Source: Tissierella praeacuta_A
GTDB taxonomy: Bacteria; Bacillota; Clostridia; Tissierellales; Tissierellaceae
Assembly (NCBI RefSeq): GCF_040396155.1
Contig: NZ_JBEBOY010000012.1
Location: 22,565-86,564 of the forward strand
Length of the DNA stretch: 64,000 nt
Direction of reading: 5' to 3'
Part shown: positions 62,335 through 64,000 of the stretch, piece by piece
Position numbering within the stretch: the stretch's first letter is position 1
Layout: each line of letters opens with the position of its first letter
Position numbers and translations under genes: made by a program
The notes under the pieces: generated by a model
Databases searched by the model: none
The model's input: the letters and a program-made list of their open reading frames with translations, nothing else
What the model was told of the DNA's origin: nothing

Positions 62335-63331
62335 TTACCTCATCCCCTCCTCTAGGAGTAATTATTTCTCCATCTTCCTCAAGTTTTCGGATAATATTAA
62401 CTATATTTTGCTGTGCATCTTCTATATCCCTTATACGAACAGGACCCATAAATTCTATGTCTTCTTTTATCATCTCAACTAGACGTTTTGACATATTGGC
62501 AAATATAACATTTTTAACTTCTTCACTAGCACTTTTAAGAGCAATAGCCCATCCCGAATTGTCTATCTCTCTAATAATTCTTTGGATACTTCTATTATCA
62601 AGAGTGATAATATCTTCAAATACAAACATTCGTCTTCTAATTTCTTCACTTAACTCTACATCTTTAACATCTAAATCTTCCATTATATGTTTTTCCGTAC
62701 CTCTATCTACAGAGTTCAAAATATCAACAACTGCTTGAATTCCTCCTGTAGTTGTATAGTCCTGCGCTAATATGTTTGAGAACTTACTTTCTAAAATATC
62801 TTCTATTTCCCTTACTACTTCTGGAGATGTTCTATCCATTATTGCTATTCTTCTCATTACATCTGATTGTTTCTCCTGCGGCAAAGATGAAAGAATCTGT
62901 GCCGCCTGTGTAGAACCTAAATAAGATAGTATCAAAGCAATCGTCTGCGGATGCTCATTTTGTATATAGTTTAGAAGCTGATTTGGATCTGCTTTCCTTA
63001 TAAACTCAAATGGTCTTACATGTAAGGAAGATGTTAACTTATTAATTATATCCAAAGCCTTATCAGATCCTAAAGCTCTTTCTAATACATCCTTAGCATA
63101 ATTAATTCCGCCTTCTGATATATACTCTTGAGCTAAACATATTTGGTAAAACTCTTCAATAACCACTTGTTTCTCCTCTGGAGAAACCATCCTCATATTT
63201 GCAATTTGTAAAGTTAATTCTTCTATTTCTTCCTCATTTAAGTGCTTAAATATCTCAGCAGATTTTTGAGGACCTAATGCTATAAGTAATATTGCTACCT
63301 TTTCTTTTCCATTAAATTGCCTTTTAGACAT
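62327..63331 (-). CDS. fliG: Flagellar motor switch protein FliG
   Basis: FliG is the rotor protein that touches MotA. The 334-residue protein has the FliF-binding N domain, the middle domain (ANPQ-like NEHPQTIALILSYLG near 128 with the EHPQ motif) and the C-terminal torque helix carrying RSIQRIIREIDNSGWAIALK near 245-265 and MSKRLVEMIKEDIEFMGPVR near 285. The charged residues that contact MotA are kept. The ATG follows GGAGCGG. Confidence 0.96.
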   Translation of the reverse strand: MSKRQFNGKEKVAILLIALGPQKSAEIFKHLNEEEIEELTLQIANMRMVSPEEKQVVIEEFYQICLAQEYISEGGINYAKDVLERALGSDKALDIINKLTSSLHVRPFEFIRKADPNQLLNYIQNEHPQTIALILSYLGSTQAAQILSSLPQEKQSDVMRRIAIMDRTSPEVVREIEDILESKFSNILAQDYTTTGGIQAVVDILNSVDRGTEKHIMEDLDVKDVELSEEIRRRMFVFEDIITLDNRSIQRIIREIDNSGWAIALKSASEEVKNVIFANMSKRLVEMIKEDIEFMGPVRIRDIEDAQQNIVNIIRKLEEDGEIITPRGGDEVIV

Positions 63332-63343
63332 ATTAAACCGCTC

Positions 63344-64000
63344 CTATTCATTTAACCAATTTCTAAGTAATTGAGCAACCGAATCTGGTTTCTTTTCAAT
63401 AAATTTATCAATCTGAGCTTTCATTTTAGATTCCTCTGCATCAAAGTCAAGGTCTGCAACCTCCAATTCTATTGAAGATTTTTCTTCTAACATTCTTTCC
63501 AGCTCATCAGCAGCAGATCTCTTAGATTTAGATCTGAAATAAATAATCGTAATTATTGCTATTATTAATAATACTAATAAACCAATGCCAATATATAACC
63601 ATTTATTTGATTTACTTTGAAGCCCATTAGCTGCCGCAACCTGTTTATTAAATCCTGCAGCCTTTACTTGAACCTGTTTTGTATCTAAACCAGTCGCTGC
63701 AAATATTAAATCAGAAAATTCCTTTTCTCTCTCAGGTGTCATTTCACCATCTACCAAAGCATCTTTATTTACCAGTACTGCTACAGTAACACTTTCTACT
63801 TGACCTGGCATCTTTTTAATTTCTTTATTTATCTCATTTAACTCATTATTTATTATTCGGCTTGCTTTATCATATCTACTAGAACCATTATCTATTGTAG
63901 CATAGTCCTCTACATTAGTATCAGTTCCTGGAACACCACCTGTAGCACCACCTACCATGTGTTCCTCCACTTCCTCTAATGAACGAATTAACCCTTCTTC
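63344..64000 (-). CDS. fliF: Flagellar MS-ring protein FliF, C-terminal part (cut by window edge)
   Basis: The open frame reaches the right edge (219 codons shown, starting EEGLIRSLEEVEEHMVGG), so the internal ATG at 63970 is not the true start. Visible are the end of the periplasmic ring-building region with KMPGQVESVTVAVLVNKDALVDG, a membrane helix (about 140-165 of the fragment; WLYIGIGLLVLLIIAIITII) and the cytoplasmic FliG-binding tail ending in SVAQLLRNWLNE. It is the most upstream gene of the operon in this window; flgBC and fliE would be expected further on. Confidence 0.93.
   Translation of the reverse strand, partial: EEGLIRSLEEVEEHMVGGATGGVPGTDTNVEDYATIDNGSSRYDKASRIINNELNEINKEIKKMPGQVESVTVAVLVNKDALVDGEMTPEREKEFSDLIFAATGLDTKQVQVKAAGFNKQVAAANGLQSKSNKWLYIGIGLLVLLIIAIITIIYFRSKSKRSAADELERMLEEKSSIELEVADLDFDAEESKMKAQIDKFIEKKPDSVAQLLRNWLNE

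Noticed and set aside
791..62738. Many plus-strand open frames of 60-150 codons
   Set aside because: All lie antisense to well-supported minus-strand genes, have no ribosome binding site and no family resemblance. They are expected shadows of AT-rich coding DNA.
63344..63970. A complete 208-residue gene starting at 63970
   Set aside because: The same frame stays open to base 64000 and reads as the FliF C-terminal region, so this is a gene cut by the window, not a short protein.
1..64000. CRISPR array, insertion sequence, prophage, tRNA or rRNA genes
   Set aside because: No regularly spaced direct repeats, transposase or phage proteins, tRNA cloverleaf or rRNA-like blocks were seen. All gaps over 300 bases were read through.

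Overview
The window is AT-rich, and every gene I can support lies on the minus strand. The gene order is that of a Gram-positive anaerobe of the Clostridia/Tissierellia type: a fla/che operon running into rpsB, then frr-uppS-cdsA-rseP-ispG-polC, the rimP-nusA-infB-rpsO-pnp block, and ylxY-M16 peptidase-dut-ymxH-tepA-ftsK-rimO-pgsA-cinA. The organism assignment is inferred from synteny, base composition, strong GGAGG-type ribosome binding sites and frequent GTG/TTG starts; the species cannot be read from the sequence. YlxY, YmxH and the SpoIIIE/FtsK-type translocase suggest a spore-forming ancestry.

Layout in transcription order (high to low coordinate). 64000-34457 is one near-continuous flagellar and chemotaxis operon. 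It covers basal body and switch (fliF, fliG, fliM, fliY), export gate and ATPase (fliHIJ, fliOPQR, flhBA), hook (fliK, flgD, flgE), motor (motAB, fliL, flbD), localisation (flhF, flhG), chemotaxis (cheY, cheB, cheA, cheW, cheC, cheD), a PilZ brake protein, the flagellar sigma factor, fapA and a swrB-like gene. 34440-31546 holds rpsB-tsf-pyrH-frr, with its own extended -10 promoter, a leader hairpin and hairpins between genes. 31496-23575 encodes polyprenyl and phospholipid precursor enzymes, the RseP protease, IspG and PolC, and ends in a strong terminator. dxr is absent from its usual place between cdsA and rseP. 23441-13666 is the rimP-nusA-ylxR-infB-rbfA-nrnA-truB-ribF-rpsO-pnp transcription and translation block, also closed by a terminator. 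ylxQ and ylxP are missing from it.

13554-9264 is the most distinctive segment. Here mtnA, mtnP, a methionine gamma-lyase-family enzyme and a class II (fuculose-phosphate-type) aldolase sit behind their own promoter, between pnp and ylxY, which are adjacent in Bacillus. Together mtnP, mtnA and the aldolase give a short, oxygen-independent route that would split 5-methylthioribose or 5-deoxyribose units into DHAP plus an aldehyde (a DHAP-shunt type of salvage). No enzymes of the classical oxygen-requiring methionine salvage pathway are seen here. 9038-1 returns to conserved housekeeping order, with one decayed GNAT acetyltransferase fragment and several structured intergenic stretches.

No tRNA or rRNA gene, insertion sequence, prophage, CRISPR array or plus-strand gene was found. 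Several gene starts were reset by ribosome binding site position.
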